Below the pieces are notes generated by a model that did not search any database, was not told the origin of the DNA, and worked only from the letters and a program-made list of their open reading frames with translations. From positions 1,054,001 through 1,118,000 of the forward strand of contig CAVRDJ010000002.1 in the NCBI GenBank assembly GCA_963719875.1: a DNA stretch of 64,000 nucleotides, given 5' to 3'. The stretch is from Palsa-360 sp963719875. Lineage in GTDB: Bacteria; Acidobacteriota; Terriglobia; Acidiferrales; UBA7541. Position numbers and translations under genes: made by a program. Numbering within the stretch: the first letter of the stretch is position 1; each line of letters begins with the position of its first letter. Below are positions 9,243-17,284 of the stretch, piece by piece.

Positions 9243-9315
9243 TAGGACGGGCTTTAGCCTGTCGCTTGGTGTGGAAACCTCAACCGAAAACCAGACAGGC
9301 TGAAGCCTATCCTAC
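9242..9315. repeat. Bipartite hairpin repeat, GGCTTCAGCC type
   Basis: Imperfect 22-base inverted arms lie at 9242-9263 and 9294-9315. The first base of the left arm is the last base of the preceding gene's TAG stop codon. Confidence 0.8.
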
Positions 9316-9406
9316 CCTATAGCCACGCCAGGCTTGTTTCGCCGCCTTTGATTGCGTAGAATCGCGCTTCTTCATGCCGGGGATCAACAAGCCTCACGGA
9401 GACGGA

Positions 9407-10405
9407 ATGCCCAGGCGCATTGCAGCAAAGATCACCGGTGTGAGCGGGTACGTCCCGCCGCGGGTGATGTCCAATGCCGATTTGGAAAAGCTGGTGGAAA
9501 CCGACGATGTATGGATTCGGGAGCGCACCGGGATCCGCGAACGCCACGTCGCCGAGAAAGGCGTCGCCGCGTCCGATCTGGCTACGGCTGCTGCACGCCA
9601 GCTCCTAACTTGCAAACACGTGCCCGCGTCGGAGATCGACCTGATCGTGGTTGCCAGCGTTACGCCGGACATGATGTTCCCCGCAACCGCCTGCCTGGTT
9701 CAAAACAATCTGGGCGCCAAGCACGCCTGGGGATTCGATCTTTCGGCGGCTTGTTCCGGATTTCTTTATGCCCTCACGGTCGGCGCCCAATTTGTGGGAG
9801 CCGGCACTCAAAAAAAAGCGCTGGTCATCGGCAGCGACGTGATGACTTCGATTCTGGATTACCAGGATCGCGCAACCTGCGTGTTGTTTGGGGATGGCGC
9901 GGGAGCCGTCCTATTGGAACCCACGGACCGGGACGACGAAGGCATTCTCGACTACGTGCACGATATTGACGGCTCCGGGGGGAAATTTCTCTTCATGCCC
10001 GGCGGCGGATCGCTTCACCCCTCGTCACACGAAACCGTGGATCAGAAGATGCACTTCGTCCATCAGGAGGGCGCTCAAGTCTTCAAATACGCGGTACGCC
10101 GCATGGCGGATCTAGCATGCGAAATGCTCGAACGAAACGGATTCACGAGCAAAGACCTGGCACTGGTCGTGCCCCATCAGGCCAACTTGCGGATCATTCG
10201 CGCCATGCAGGAGCGGCTCGGTATGGACGACGCAAGAATCATGGTGAATATCGATCGCTACGGAAATACGACTGGGGGAACCATACCCCTCGGGTTGCGC
10301 GATGCCGTCGACGAGGGCCGCCTTAAAAAAGGGGATCTCGTTTTGCTCGTCGCGGTCGGAGCAGGATATACAGCGGGTGGAATCCTTATTCGCTGGGCCT
10401 ACTAA
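9407..10405 (+). CDS. fabH: 3-oxoacyl-ACP synthase III (FabH)
   Basis: A 332-residue condensing enzyme that starts type II fatty acid synthesis from acetyl-CoA and malonyl-ACP. The catalytic triad is visible: Cys in DLSAACSGFLYAL, His in VVPHQANLRII, Asn in DRYGNTTGGTIPL. I chose the ATG at 9407 because GGAG lies just upstream and the product then begins MPRRIAAKITGVSGYVP, as is usual for FabH; an in-frame ATG at 9374 would add 11 residues. It stands apart from other fatty acid genes. An acyl-thioester synthase of another pathway with the same fold is possible but less likely. Confidence 0.92.
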   Translation: MPRRIAAKITGVSGYVPPRVMSNADLEKLVETDDVWIRERTGIRERHVAEKGVAASDLATAAARQLLTCKHVPASEIDLIVVASVTPDMMFPATACLVQNNLGAKHAWGFDLSAACSGFLYALTVGAQFVGAGTQKKALVIGSDVMTSILDYQDRATCVLFGDGAGAVLLEPTDRDDEGILDYVHDIDGSGGKFLFMPGGGSLHPSSHETVDQKMHFVHQEGAQVFKYAVRRMADLACEMLERNGFTSKDLALVVPHQANLRIIRAMQERLGMDDARIMVNIDRYGNTTGGTIPLGLRDAVDEGRLKKGDLVLLVAVGAGYTAGGILIRWAY

Positions 10406-10445
10406 GAAGACCTTCGAGATTCAACTTAAGCAAAGAGATTCTAAT

Positions 10446-10838
10446 TTACATCCCGCGGACTTGGGCGGCGCAAACCATGTTGCGCTCCAGGTGCTGGTCC
10501 ATCAGGACCGCGGCGTAGCGCGAGCAGGTGGCCATTTCGGCGTTAGCCCAGCTGGCCATCGCCGGAACAATGCTGCCCAGTTTCTCCACCACGGCGTAGT
10601 AGGCGCGAATGGCTGTAAAGCTACCATTCGGGCCGCGCAGGTCGGGAGACAAGTCTTTTAGAATTATAATGTTACGGAAGTCCTGGGCGCCAATCCCAGC
10701 ATGGGTGATGCCCGCGGCCACTCGGATCCGCTCCGAGATCGCCTGCGCTGCAATTCCCGAAATGGTCGCGCGCCAGTAATACAGCCCAAACTGTGCGAAG
10801 GCAACCATCGAAACCGCGAATATGATAGCAGCAATCAT
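10446..10838 (-). CDS. Small membrane-anchored protein of unknown function
   Basis: A 130-residue protein I do not recognise. An N-terminal hydrophobic helix (MIAAIIFAVSMVAFAQFG) leads into LYYWRATISG, then a soluble, mostly helical part with two Cys residues (near 106 and 123). The YYWRA motif after the helix recurs in a much shorter open frame 130 bases upstream on the same strand (10970-11113), so the two look like relatives. It is convergent with fabH. Confidence 0.6.
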   Translation of the reverse strand: MIAAIIFAVSMVAFAQFGLYYWRATISGIAAQAISERIRVAAGITHAGIGAQDFRNIIILKDLSPDLRGPNGSFTAIRAYYAVVEKLGSIVPAMASWANAEMATCSRYAAVLMDQHLERNMVCAAQVRGM

Positions 10839-11201
10839 CCGGGAATTTCCTCAGGATTACAGCTTCGTATATCTCTCCGTTCGGAACAATGGTTGTCTCG
10901 TACTGACTCCATACACCTCAGGTACTAGTCGTGACCGCGAACTATGCGATTCGGCTGAGTAAAAATTACTTAGGCCTGGGCAAGAGACATGGCGCGCCAG
11001 TAGTAGAGGAAGAAATTCCTACAGGCAATGGCTGAAAGACCGAAAACGACGACGGCCGGCATTCGAAGTTTTCCTCTAATTCCCAGTTTGGGATAAGAGA
11101 ACGGCGGTGACAATGGACCAGACGTACTAGAAGTTTGCGGCGGGATTTAAGTTCTGTGGATAGAAGAGGATGGTCTTGATGGCCATTCTTTCCTGTCCGA
11201 A
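10839..11201. other. Intergenic region with a short YYWRA open frame
   Basis: This 363-base stretch holds no long gene. Its only supported content is the minus-strand short frame at 10970-11113. The longer frame at 10966-11250 has no protein-like features. Confidence 0.5.
10970..11113 (-). CDS. Short membrane peptide or gene remnant related to the 130-residue neighbour
   Basis: A 47-codon frame from a TTG at 11113 (or 30 codons from the ATG at 11062). The product has a Pro-rich start, then MPAVVVFGLSAIACRNF, then FLYYWRAMSLAQA and a stop. The helix plus YYWRA pattern matches residues 1-25 of the protein encoded at 10446-10838. It may be a real small protein of the same family or the leftover 5' end of a duplicated gene. 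No strong ribosome binding site is visible. Confidence 0.4.
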   Translation of the reverse strand: MSPPFSYPKLGIRGKLRMPAVVVFGLSAIACRNFFLYYWRAMSLAQA

Positions 11202-12773
11202 TCAACGCGGCGGGATACGGTAGATCTGCTTTGAATTCGATAAGTCGCAATCATATTCACGAATTTCGATTCTCCATTGCGATTCTCCTAATTGGTGCAA
11301 AAATCGTTGCTTCCACACGTAACCTTCATCACGCACCCTGAGACGAGACGATATGGTGCCGCAGGACTGATCCAGTTGCCGTGCCGCATTATCGATGGGC
11401 TCGCTTCCTCCCGGATCGCGTCCTCCTCGAATCAGGATCATTTTCCCACTCGTGGGATGGCCTGCAGCCAGCCATCCATCTGAGGAGTATACCTGAGGGT
11501 GCTTGACGGAATCGGGAAGTAAACCCTCAAATCGCCATGGCCCGTTTTGGGTGGGCACGCGGAGAAAATAAGTGAGATAAAACAGAAACGAAGGATGGTC
11601 GGCGATCACCGTTGCCCCATCATGAATCTTCGCGGCCGCGTCCTCCGCAACCTCCTGCCAGGGTTCGATAAATCTAGGCGCTGAATAAAAACGCCGCGAA
11701 TAGACCCCGTACCAACCGGCCGAGCCGATGATCAAAAGAGTTGCCGCCAGACCGTAGGTCGCCCAGCGGGGCTTGGCCGTCTCAATCGCGACGCCGACCG
11801 GCAGCAAGACCCAGGGAGAGAGCATGAGCAGATACTTCGTTTTGAGGATTCCGATCAAGGCCATCAAAACGATCAAGGATGCGCTGTAGAACAAAAAACG
11901 CCGCGCGGGACGCGGAAGCCACCACACGACCAAGACCACACTTAGCAGGACCGCGAGTCCCGCAGGAACGCTCAACCTCCAATACCAGGGAGCAACCGAT
12001 TCGCTGACGAAAAGCGAAAATACGTTGAACGCCGCGTTTGCGAGTATCGTAAGGGCGCCTTGGTGCAAATTCACCCCGCGGGAAAGCTCAACGCGGAACG
12101 CTGAGAAGAGTGGAAGGAAACAGACGCAAAGAAGCGCAGCAATTCCTAGGAGAACTTTGGGATTTGCGACAGGCTCTTTGGCTCGAAAGCGAAGAAACTG
12201 ATCCATCGCGAGGCACCCGAGAATGGCCCAGCTGAAATAGTTGGTCCAAACCAAACAGACGCAAAAGAAAAATAATACCGCCCAACGGCCAAAGGTCTGG
12301 TTTTCCAGATACTTGAAATAGGAGAGAGTCAAACCAGCGACCAATAAAAACGAAAACGAGTACCAAGTAGCCAGACGTCCGAAATGATAGGCGAAAGGCC
12401 ATAGGACCCCCACCCAGATTACGGCAATCCCGCCAGACGATCCTGTGAAATGACGGCTGGCGCGGCCGAGCAGAAATAGTCCGGCAAGAAAAAAAAGGAC
12501 GGATGGAATCCGCAGATAGTCGAAGTTTCCTCCCGTCCAGCGCAGCCAGAAATGGAGAATGATCTCATACAGTGGAGAGTGCCCTTCCTTGCTGGCGCCG
12601 GAAAGGATCTGGGCAAGCGTGGTTAGTAGCGGATTCGAAGCAGCGCTAAGGATGGAGGCTTCGTCATCAAGGAACGTCACGGAGTTGTTGGTGGTAACCA
12701 ATCCGATGCCCAACAGCAACAGCGGGACCACTTGCTGTGCGATTTCGTGTGGTTTGCCTTGGCGGACCGGCAT
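11202..12773 (-). CDS. GT-C type membrane glycosyltransferase (PMT/GT39-like)
   Basis: A 523-residue integral membrane protein with about ten helices. It has the early acidic motif (VTFLDDEASIL, near residue 32) typical of GT-C enzymes that use polyprenyl-phosphate sugars, and then SPLYEIILHFWLRWTGG, like the dolichyl-phosphate-mannose mannosyltransferase/ArnT group. A soluble C-terminal domain (about 350-523) follows the helices. It probably transfers a sugar at the periplasmic face during cell-surface glycan assembly; the acceptor is unknown. The start ATG at 12773 lies 2 bases after the stop of the ydcF-like gene, so the two are translationally linked. Confidence 0.82.
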   Translation of the reverse strand: MPVRQGKPHEIAQQVVPLLLLGIGLVTTNNSVTFLDDEASILSAASNPLLTTLAQILSGASKEGHSPLYEIILHFWLRWTGGNFDYLRIPSVLFFLAGLFLLGRASRHFTGSSGGIAVIWVGVLWPFAYHFGRLATWYSFSFLLVAGLTLSYFKYLENQTFGRWAVLFFFCVCLVWTNYFSWAILGCLAMDQFLRFRAKEPVANPKVLLGIAALLCVCFLPLFSAFRVELSRGVNLHQGALTILANAAFNVFSLFVSESVAPWYWRLSVPAGLAVLLSVVLVVWWLPRPARRFLFYSASLIVLMALIGILKTKYLLMLSPWVLLPVGVAIETAKPRWATYGLAATLLIIGSAGWYGVYSRRFYSAPRFIEPWQEVAEDAAAKIHDGATVIADHPSFLFYLTYFLRVPTQNGPWRFEGLLPDSVKHPQVYSSDGWLAAGHPTSGKMILIRGGRDPGGSEPIDNAARQLDQSCGTISSRLRVRDEGYVWKQRFLHQLGESQWRIEIREYDCDLSNSKQIYRIPPR

Positions 12774-12775
12774 GA

Positions 12776-13423
12776 TTAATTCTGGCTCGGGCGCAACGGA
12801 AAGCCTGCCCAGGCGTTCAAGAGGCCCAGGGTTTCACGCACCACGTCCAGTGCGTCCCGAGTATGGCGCCACCAATGTGCGCCGTCGTAGGTATCCTCTT
12901 GGGCATAATGCACCATCATGCGCGGTTCGGAGCCCACCAGTTTGCGCCAGATCGTGCGGACTCGGCGGGTATGCGGTTTTGAGGTGATTATAATCACGGA
13001 GTGGAATTTCGAGTTCCGGAGATCCTCCGCAATTTGGCGGACCTCCTCCTCGGTGTTCGCATCCGGGCGCTCCAGAATACGAATCGCGTCGGGAGGGACT
13101 CCCTTCGCGATCAAAACCTTCTCGTTATAGAAATCCTCACCCAGATAGGAAATTTTCATTTCCTTCAAATCATCGACGGCAGAAACCGGTGGAGAGATCC
13201 AAACTTGCTCCGCATAACCGGCCCGGTAGACTCGAGCGGCTTCCAGGGCGCGTTCCGGAAGGCGCCCGCTCAAGATTACGATCACGTCCGCATGAACGAG
13301 CGAATCCTCAACGACGAGCCATCTTCCGACGGTGAAAAACACCGTGGCGGCCACGATTGCGAGCACGACGATAATTCCGCCGGGAATCAGCCAGCGGCGT
13401 ATTCCCGGTCTTAATTCAGCCAA
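12776..13423 (-). CDS. YdcF family protein (DUF218)
   Basis: A 215-residue protein with an N-terminal membrane helix (residues 10-33) and a DUF218 domain beginning at HADVIVILSGRLPERALEAA. The family motifs ILERPDANTEEEV and VIIITSKPHTRRVRTI are present. YdcF-type proteins are linked to envelope polysaccharide or membrane metabolism, but their reaction is unsettled. It appears to start at TTG 13423 after GGCGGAA. Its stop is directly followed by the GT-C gene and its start overlaps the end of a broken zinc-ribbon frame, which suggests a three-gene unit. Confidence 0.82.
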   Translation of the reverse strand: MAELRPGIRRWLIPGGIIVVLAIVAATVFFTVGRWLVVEDSLVHADVIVILSGRLPERALEAARVYRAGYAEQVWISPPVSAVDDLKEMKISYLGEDFYNEKVLIAKGVPPDAIRILERPDANTEEEVRQIAEDLRNSKFHSVIIITSKPHTRRVRTIWRKLVGSEPRMMVHYAQEDTYDGAHWWRHTRDALDVVRETLGLLNAWAGFPLRPSQN

Positions 13424-13690
13424 TATTCCGCCTCGTCGCCGTGCCGCCCCGGGGAACGAATGGCCCGCTTCTTAAGCATCTCGGCGAACCCCTTCCTCGG
13501 GTTCGTGCAGCGCCCCGATAAAATAAATTACAATGTCGCTGGGTGCAGTCCTCGCAGCGAAAAGGCCGCAGTAAAAAAATGAAGGAATAGCCAATTCGAA
13601 CAATTCGCGCCAGTAGGAATGGCGAACGTCTAAAGTCTTGCGGGATGGCCGGCACCGTAGAAAAAAAAGTCGATCGTGGGACATCGTCAT
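13416..13690 (-). pseudogene. Frameshifted zinc-ribbon membrane protein
   Basis: The first frame runs from ATG 13690 (second ATG 13684) through RKTLDVRHSYWRELFELAIP. At a run of seven A (13573-13579; T on the coding strand) the sense jumps to a second frame with FLLRPFRCEDCTQRH. One more T would join them. The joined product resembles the intact protein at 56874-57110 (LRPFRCRQCSARH). The first cysteine knuckle also looks damaged (RCRPSRK instead of CPxC). The second frame overlaps the start of the ydcF-like gene by 8 bases. It is either a decayed gene or a homopolymer sequencing error. Confidence 0.5.
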
Positions 13691-13911
13691 AGGGCGGACT
13701 TGGAATCCTAACCCGGTGGCAATTCGAGGTCAATCGCGGCTGTGGGGCAGTTACAAATTGGCGCTTGGTCCGCCGCAGCACACTTTGTGCCGAAGATCGC
13801 TGAGGCTACAATGAAATTCAGCGTGTCCACAAGTTTCGATTGTGTGAGGCAATGTGGGATTATGAAGAAACGCAATTATCCGGAAACCGACGGCATGGAA
13901 AGGACACCCCT
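13691..13911. other. Intergenic region upstream of uxs
   Basis: With the broken zinc-ribbon frame this completes a 488-base gap between the ydcF-like gene and uxs. I see no intact gene. In-frame upstream TTG 13840 and ATG 13852 could extend uxs but lack a binding site. Confidence 0.5.
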
Positions 13912-14859
13912 TTGCGCGCGGTAGTCACGGGGGGAGCGGGATTCCTCGGGTCGCACCTTTGCGACTGCCTCCTCGGTCGTGGCTGGGAAGTTCTCTCGAT
14001 CGACAACCTGGTCACCGGCACTGCCGCCAACGTTCAGCATCTCGCAGGAAATCCTCGCTTCCGGATCGTCCAGCACGATGTCACCAAGTTTATCGATGTC
14101 CCAGGTCCGGTCGATTACGTCCTGCATTTCGCTTCGCCGGCAAGCCCGGTCGACTATCTGAAACTTCCGATCCAGACTCTGAAAGTGGGCTCGCTCGGAA
14201 CGCACAATACCCTGGGCCTGGCCCTGGCGAAGAACGCCAAATATTTCCTCGCCTCTACGTCCGAGTGTTACGGCGACCCGCATGTCAGCCCGCAGCCGGA
14301 AACGTATTGGGGCAATGTGAACACAGTTGGCCCGCGCGGCGTTTACGATGAAGCCAAGCGTTTTGCGGAGGCCATGGTGATGGCCTATCACCGCGCGAAA
14401 GGGCTGGACACACATATCATCCGCATCTTCAACACCTACGGGCCGCGGATGCGCCTCAATGACGGCCGCGCCCTGCCGAATTTCGTTCATCAGGCGCTCA
14501 CCGGGCAGCCCATCACCGTTTACGGCACAGGAAAACAGACACGCAGTTTCTGCTATGTTTCCGATTTAATCGACGGAATTTACCGTCTGATGATGTCCGA
14601 CGAACATGAACCGACCAACATCGGAAATCCACATGAAATAACGATCCTGGAATTCGCCGAACGGATTCGCACCTTGCTCGGCGTGACCACTCCCATTGTC
14701 TTCACACCCCTGCCCCAGGATGACCCCAAGCAGCGCTGCCCGGATATTTCCAAGGCCCGGCGCCTTTTAGGCTGGGAACCAAAAGTTGATTTGGAAGAAG
14801 GGCTGCGGCGGACGCTGGAATCATTCAAAAAGCAATTTGCGGAGACGAAAGCAAGTTAG
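13912..14859 (+). CDS. uxs: UDP-glucuronate decarboxylase (UDP-xylose synthase)
   Basis: A 315-residue extended SDR enzyme that converts UDP-glucuronate to UDP-xylose. It has the NAD-binding VTGGAGFLGSHLCD at the very N-terminus, the Ser of STSECYGDP, and the YxxxK pair in GVYDEAKRFAEAM. HIIRIFNTYGPRM and the R-D-D substrate residues follow the UXS pattern. I place the start at TTG 13912 because AAAGGA lies 7 bases upstream and the product then begins like other UXS proteins. The UDP-glucuronate maker ugd lies 4 kb downstream, on the far side of the helicase/DprA cassette. Confidence 0.88.
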   Translation: MRAVVTGGAGFLGSHLCDCLLGRGWEVLSIDNLVTGTAANVQHLAGNPRFRIVQHDVTKFIDVPGPVDYVLHFASPASPVDYLKLPIQTLKVGSLGTHNTLGLALAKNAKYFLASTSECYGDPHVSPQPETYWGNVNTVGPRGVYDEAKRFAEAMVMAYHRAKGLDTHIIRIFNTYGPRMRLNDGRALPNFVHQALTGQPITVYGTGKQTRSFCYVSDLIDGIYRLMMSDEHEPTNIGNPHEITILEFAERIRTLLGVTTPIVFTPLPQDDPKQRCPDISKARRLLGWEPKVDLEEGLRRTLESFKKQFAETKAS

Positions 14860-15199
14860 CCGGGATTTCGGTATTAGGTCAGCTTGGAGGACCAAATCCT
14901 GGATTACTTCCGGATTGCCGACAAGCCGGGAGTTGACAACAGCAGATCGATAAATCAAATGGCGTTGATCGCGGGTATTCGTCGAGGTGTCTTCGGTCGG
15001 GAACTCGCGCGGGCAAGGGCATTTCTCCGAGTGGGGCGTTACGCACAGCCACGTTGGCACCCTGCCCTCTGCTCTCCGGTTGGCATCTCCCTCCCTGGCG
15101 GACTTATAATGGGGGTCCTGGGAAGAGAATTTGCACGATACGGGAGCTTCGTGCGAGCCCGAAATTTCTAACGGGGGCTTGCAGCGGCGGCGGTAGGAC
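14860..15199. other. Intergenic region upstream of the helicase gene
   Basis: A 340-base stretch. It begins with CCGGGATTTC (14860-14869), which recurs at 18827-18836 beyond the cassette. It holds a good promoter at 15080-15110 and a weak stem-loop (GCACGA 15133-15138 / TCGTGC 15149-15154). A plus-strand frame at 14884-15171 contains two similar segments (GVFGRELAR and GVLGREFAR) but no recognisable protein. Confidence 0.5.
15080..15110 (+). promoter_or_regulatory. Candidate promoter of the helicase/DprA cassette
   Basis: A perfect -10 TATAAT lies at 15105-15110 with TTGGCA at 15080-15085 (19-base spacer). The predicted start point near 15117 leaves an 80-base leader before the helicase ATG. 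This suggests the cassette is transcribed on its own. Confidence 0.5.
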
Positions 15200-17284
15200 A
15201 TGCGGACACAAGCGCTCGAACTGCTCAGGCGGGCTCTCAAGAATCCCGATGCAGAGTTTCGGGAGGGACAGTGGGAGGCGATCTCCGCACTGGTTCAGCG
15301 GCAAGCGAAGCTACTCATTGTGCAGAGGACGGGATGGGGTAAGAGTCTCGTCTACTTCATCGCCACGAAACTTCTTCGTGACCGGGGAGCGGGATGCACG
15401 ATACTCGTATCGCCTCTTCTATCCTTGATGAGGAATCAAATCGCTGCTGCACGGAATATCGGGGTTCGTGCGGAGACGATCAACTCGTCTAATGTTGCAG
15501 ACTGGCCCCGGATCGAAGGCGGGCTGCGTCGAAACGAGGTCGATGTATTGGTGATCTCGCCCGAGCGACTTGCTAACGACGAGTTCGTCAATCGCTGCCT
15601 GCTCCCCATCGCCAGTCGAGTGGGCCTCTTTGTTGTCGATGAAGCCCACTGTATCTCGGACTGGGGGCACGACTTCAGGCCCGATTACCGGAGGATCGTG
15701 AGAATCCTGAAGGCTCTACCGCCCAATATCCCAGTTCTTGCGACGACCGCGACCGCGAACGATCGGGTAGCGGGAGACATCGTTGATCAGCTAGGACCCA
15801 ACTTGGAGGTTCAACGGGGACCTTTGGCGCGTGCCAGCCTCAGTCTCCAAAACATCTACCTGCCTTCGCAAGCGGAGCGGATGGCGTGGCTGGCGCACAC
15901 ACTTCCACAACTTCCCGGAAGCGGAATTGTCTATACGCTTACTGTCAAAGATTCAGAACGTTTAGCCGACTGGCTTGTGTCCCAAGGAATCGAAGCTGAG
16001 CCTTATTACGGAGCCATGGAGGCTGAGCAGCGGGAAGCGCTGGAAAACCGGCTGCTTAACAACGAAGTCCAAGTGCTGGTGGCTACCGTAGCCCTTGGGA
16101 TGGGTTTCGACAAGCCCGATCTTGGATTCGTCATCCACTTCCAACGGCCCGCCTCCGTCGTCCACTACTATCAGCAAGTCGGGCGCGCCGGGCGAGCACT
16201 CGATAATGCCTTTGGAGTTCTTTTTAACGGGGAAGAAGACGACGCTATTGCGGACTATTTCATCCGAACCGCTTTCCCGACGCCGGATAATGTGGCCCAG
16301 CTTTTATCTGCAATGCGAGCGGCGGGTGAACCACTAAAGGCTTCCGAACTTCGGCAGCGCCTAAATTTGTCAAATGGGATGATTGAGAGCATTTTGAAGT
16401 TCTTGCTGCTCGAATCGCCGTCACCAATTCAAAAGATCGATTCCAGCTATGTGCTCAACCCTGTCCGTTGGGAGATGCCTGTAGGTCGGGTAGAGACGAT
16501 CACAAATCTGCGACGGCAAGAGCAGGAGCGAATGAAAGGTTACATGGCCAGCAAGGCCTGCCTGATGCAGTTCTTGGCTTCGGAACTAAATGATCCAAAT
16601 GCGGAACCTTGTGGCAAGTGCCTGAACTGTGTGGGTCAGCTCTTGCCAGTTGACTTTCCTGAAAGCCTCGTGCGGGCAGCCCTCGAATTCCTGGGACGTC
16701 TGGAAAATCCAATCGAACCACGAAAGCAGTGGCCGCCCGGATTGGCACGCCCGGATATGCGAGGGAAAATCGCGGCGGAGCACCAAGCAATGGAAGGACG
16801 TGCACTGTGTCGTTGGGGGGATCCAGGCTTGTGTGAACTTGTTCGACAAGGTAAGCAGCAGGGTCAGCATTTTGACGAACAGCTTGTCGACGCTGCCGCT
16901 CGCTTAATCACAGATCGATGGAATTCTGTTCCACCGCCGGGATGGGTTACCTGCGTGCCGTCGAGACGGCGTTTGACACTTGTCCCGGACTTCGCTCGGC
17001 GTCTCGCGTACGAGCTTGGCCTTCCATTTCTGGAATGCATCCGCAAGGTTAATGACACTGAACCTCAGAAGACTCGGGCTAACAGCTTTCAGCAGGCTCA
17101 AAATCTGGCCGGCGCGTTCGTCGTCGATGCGGCTACAGTCCGGAGCGAGCCAGTTCTTTTGGTCGACGACATGGTCGATTCCCGATGGACGTTTACTGTG
17201 CTAGCTTTATTGCTACGCCGTGCCGGAAGTGGACTGGTCTATCCGTTTGCTTTGGCGGACACTTCCTCGGTAGATAGTGATTAG
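15200..17284 (+). CDS. RecQ-type DNA helicase fused to a ComF-like phosphoribosyltransferase domain
   Basis: A 694-residue protein. Residues 1-345 are a superfamily 2 RecQ-type helicase core: Walker A RTGWGKS (43-49), DEAH (147-150) followed by the RecQ aromatic loop CISDWGHDFRPDY, ATTATAN (181-187), and motif VI QQVGRAGRA (325-333). A RecQ-like zinc site has Cys 454, 471, 474 and 477. No HRDC domain is seen. Residues about 575-690 resemble ComF/ComFC phosphoribosyltransferases: a ComF-like Q..NLAGAF segment and the PRPP-binding LLVDDMVDSRWT (653-664). ATP-driven 3'-5' unwinding is expected; the PRTase may bind rather than react. The next gene overlaps by 8 bases. The start is ATG with TAGGA just upstream. 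A role in defence or DNA processing is inferred. Confidence 0.85.
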   Translation: MRTQALELLRRALKNPDAEFREGQWEAISALVQRQAKLLIVQRTGWGKSLVYFIATKLLRDRGAGCTILVSPLLSLMRNQIAAARNIGVRAETINSSNVADWPRIEGGLRRNEVDVLVISPERLANDEFVNRCLLPIASRVGLFVVDEAHCISDWGHDFRPDYRRIVRILKALPPNIPVLATTATANDRVAGDIVDQLGPNLEVQRGPLARASLSLQNIYLPSQAERMAWLAHTLPQLPGSGIVYTLTVKDSERLADWLVSQGIEAEPYYGAMEAEQREALENRLLNNEVQVLVATVALGMGFDKPDLGFVIHFQRPASVVHYYQQVGRAGRALDNAFGVLFNGEEDDAIADYFIRTAFPTPDNVAQLLSAMRAAGEPLKASELRQRLNLSNGMIESILKFLLLESPSPIQKIDSSYVLNPVRWEMPVGRVETITNLRRQEQERMKGYMASKACLMQFLASELNDPNAEPCGKCLNCVGQLLPVDFPESLVRAALEFLGRLENPIEPRKQWPPGLARPDMRGKIAAEHQAMEGRALCRWGDPGLCELVRQGKQQGQHFDEQLVDAAARLITDRWNSVPPPGWVTCVPSRRRLTLVPDFARRLAYELGLPFLECIRKVNDTEPQKTRANSFQQAQNLAGAFVVDAATVRSEPVLLVDDMVDSRWTFTVLALLLRRAGSGLVYPFALADTSSVDSD

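Noticed and set aside
14821..15240. A 139-codon minus-strand frame before the helicase gene
   Set aside because: It is low in hydrophobic core, has no family match, and overlaps the uxs end and the helicase start. It is treated as noncoding.
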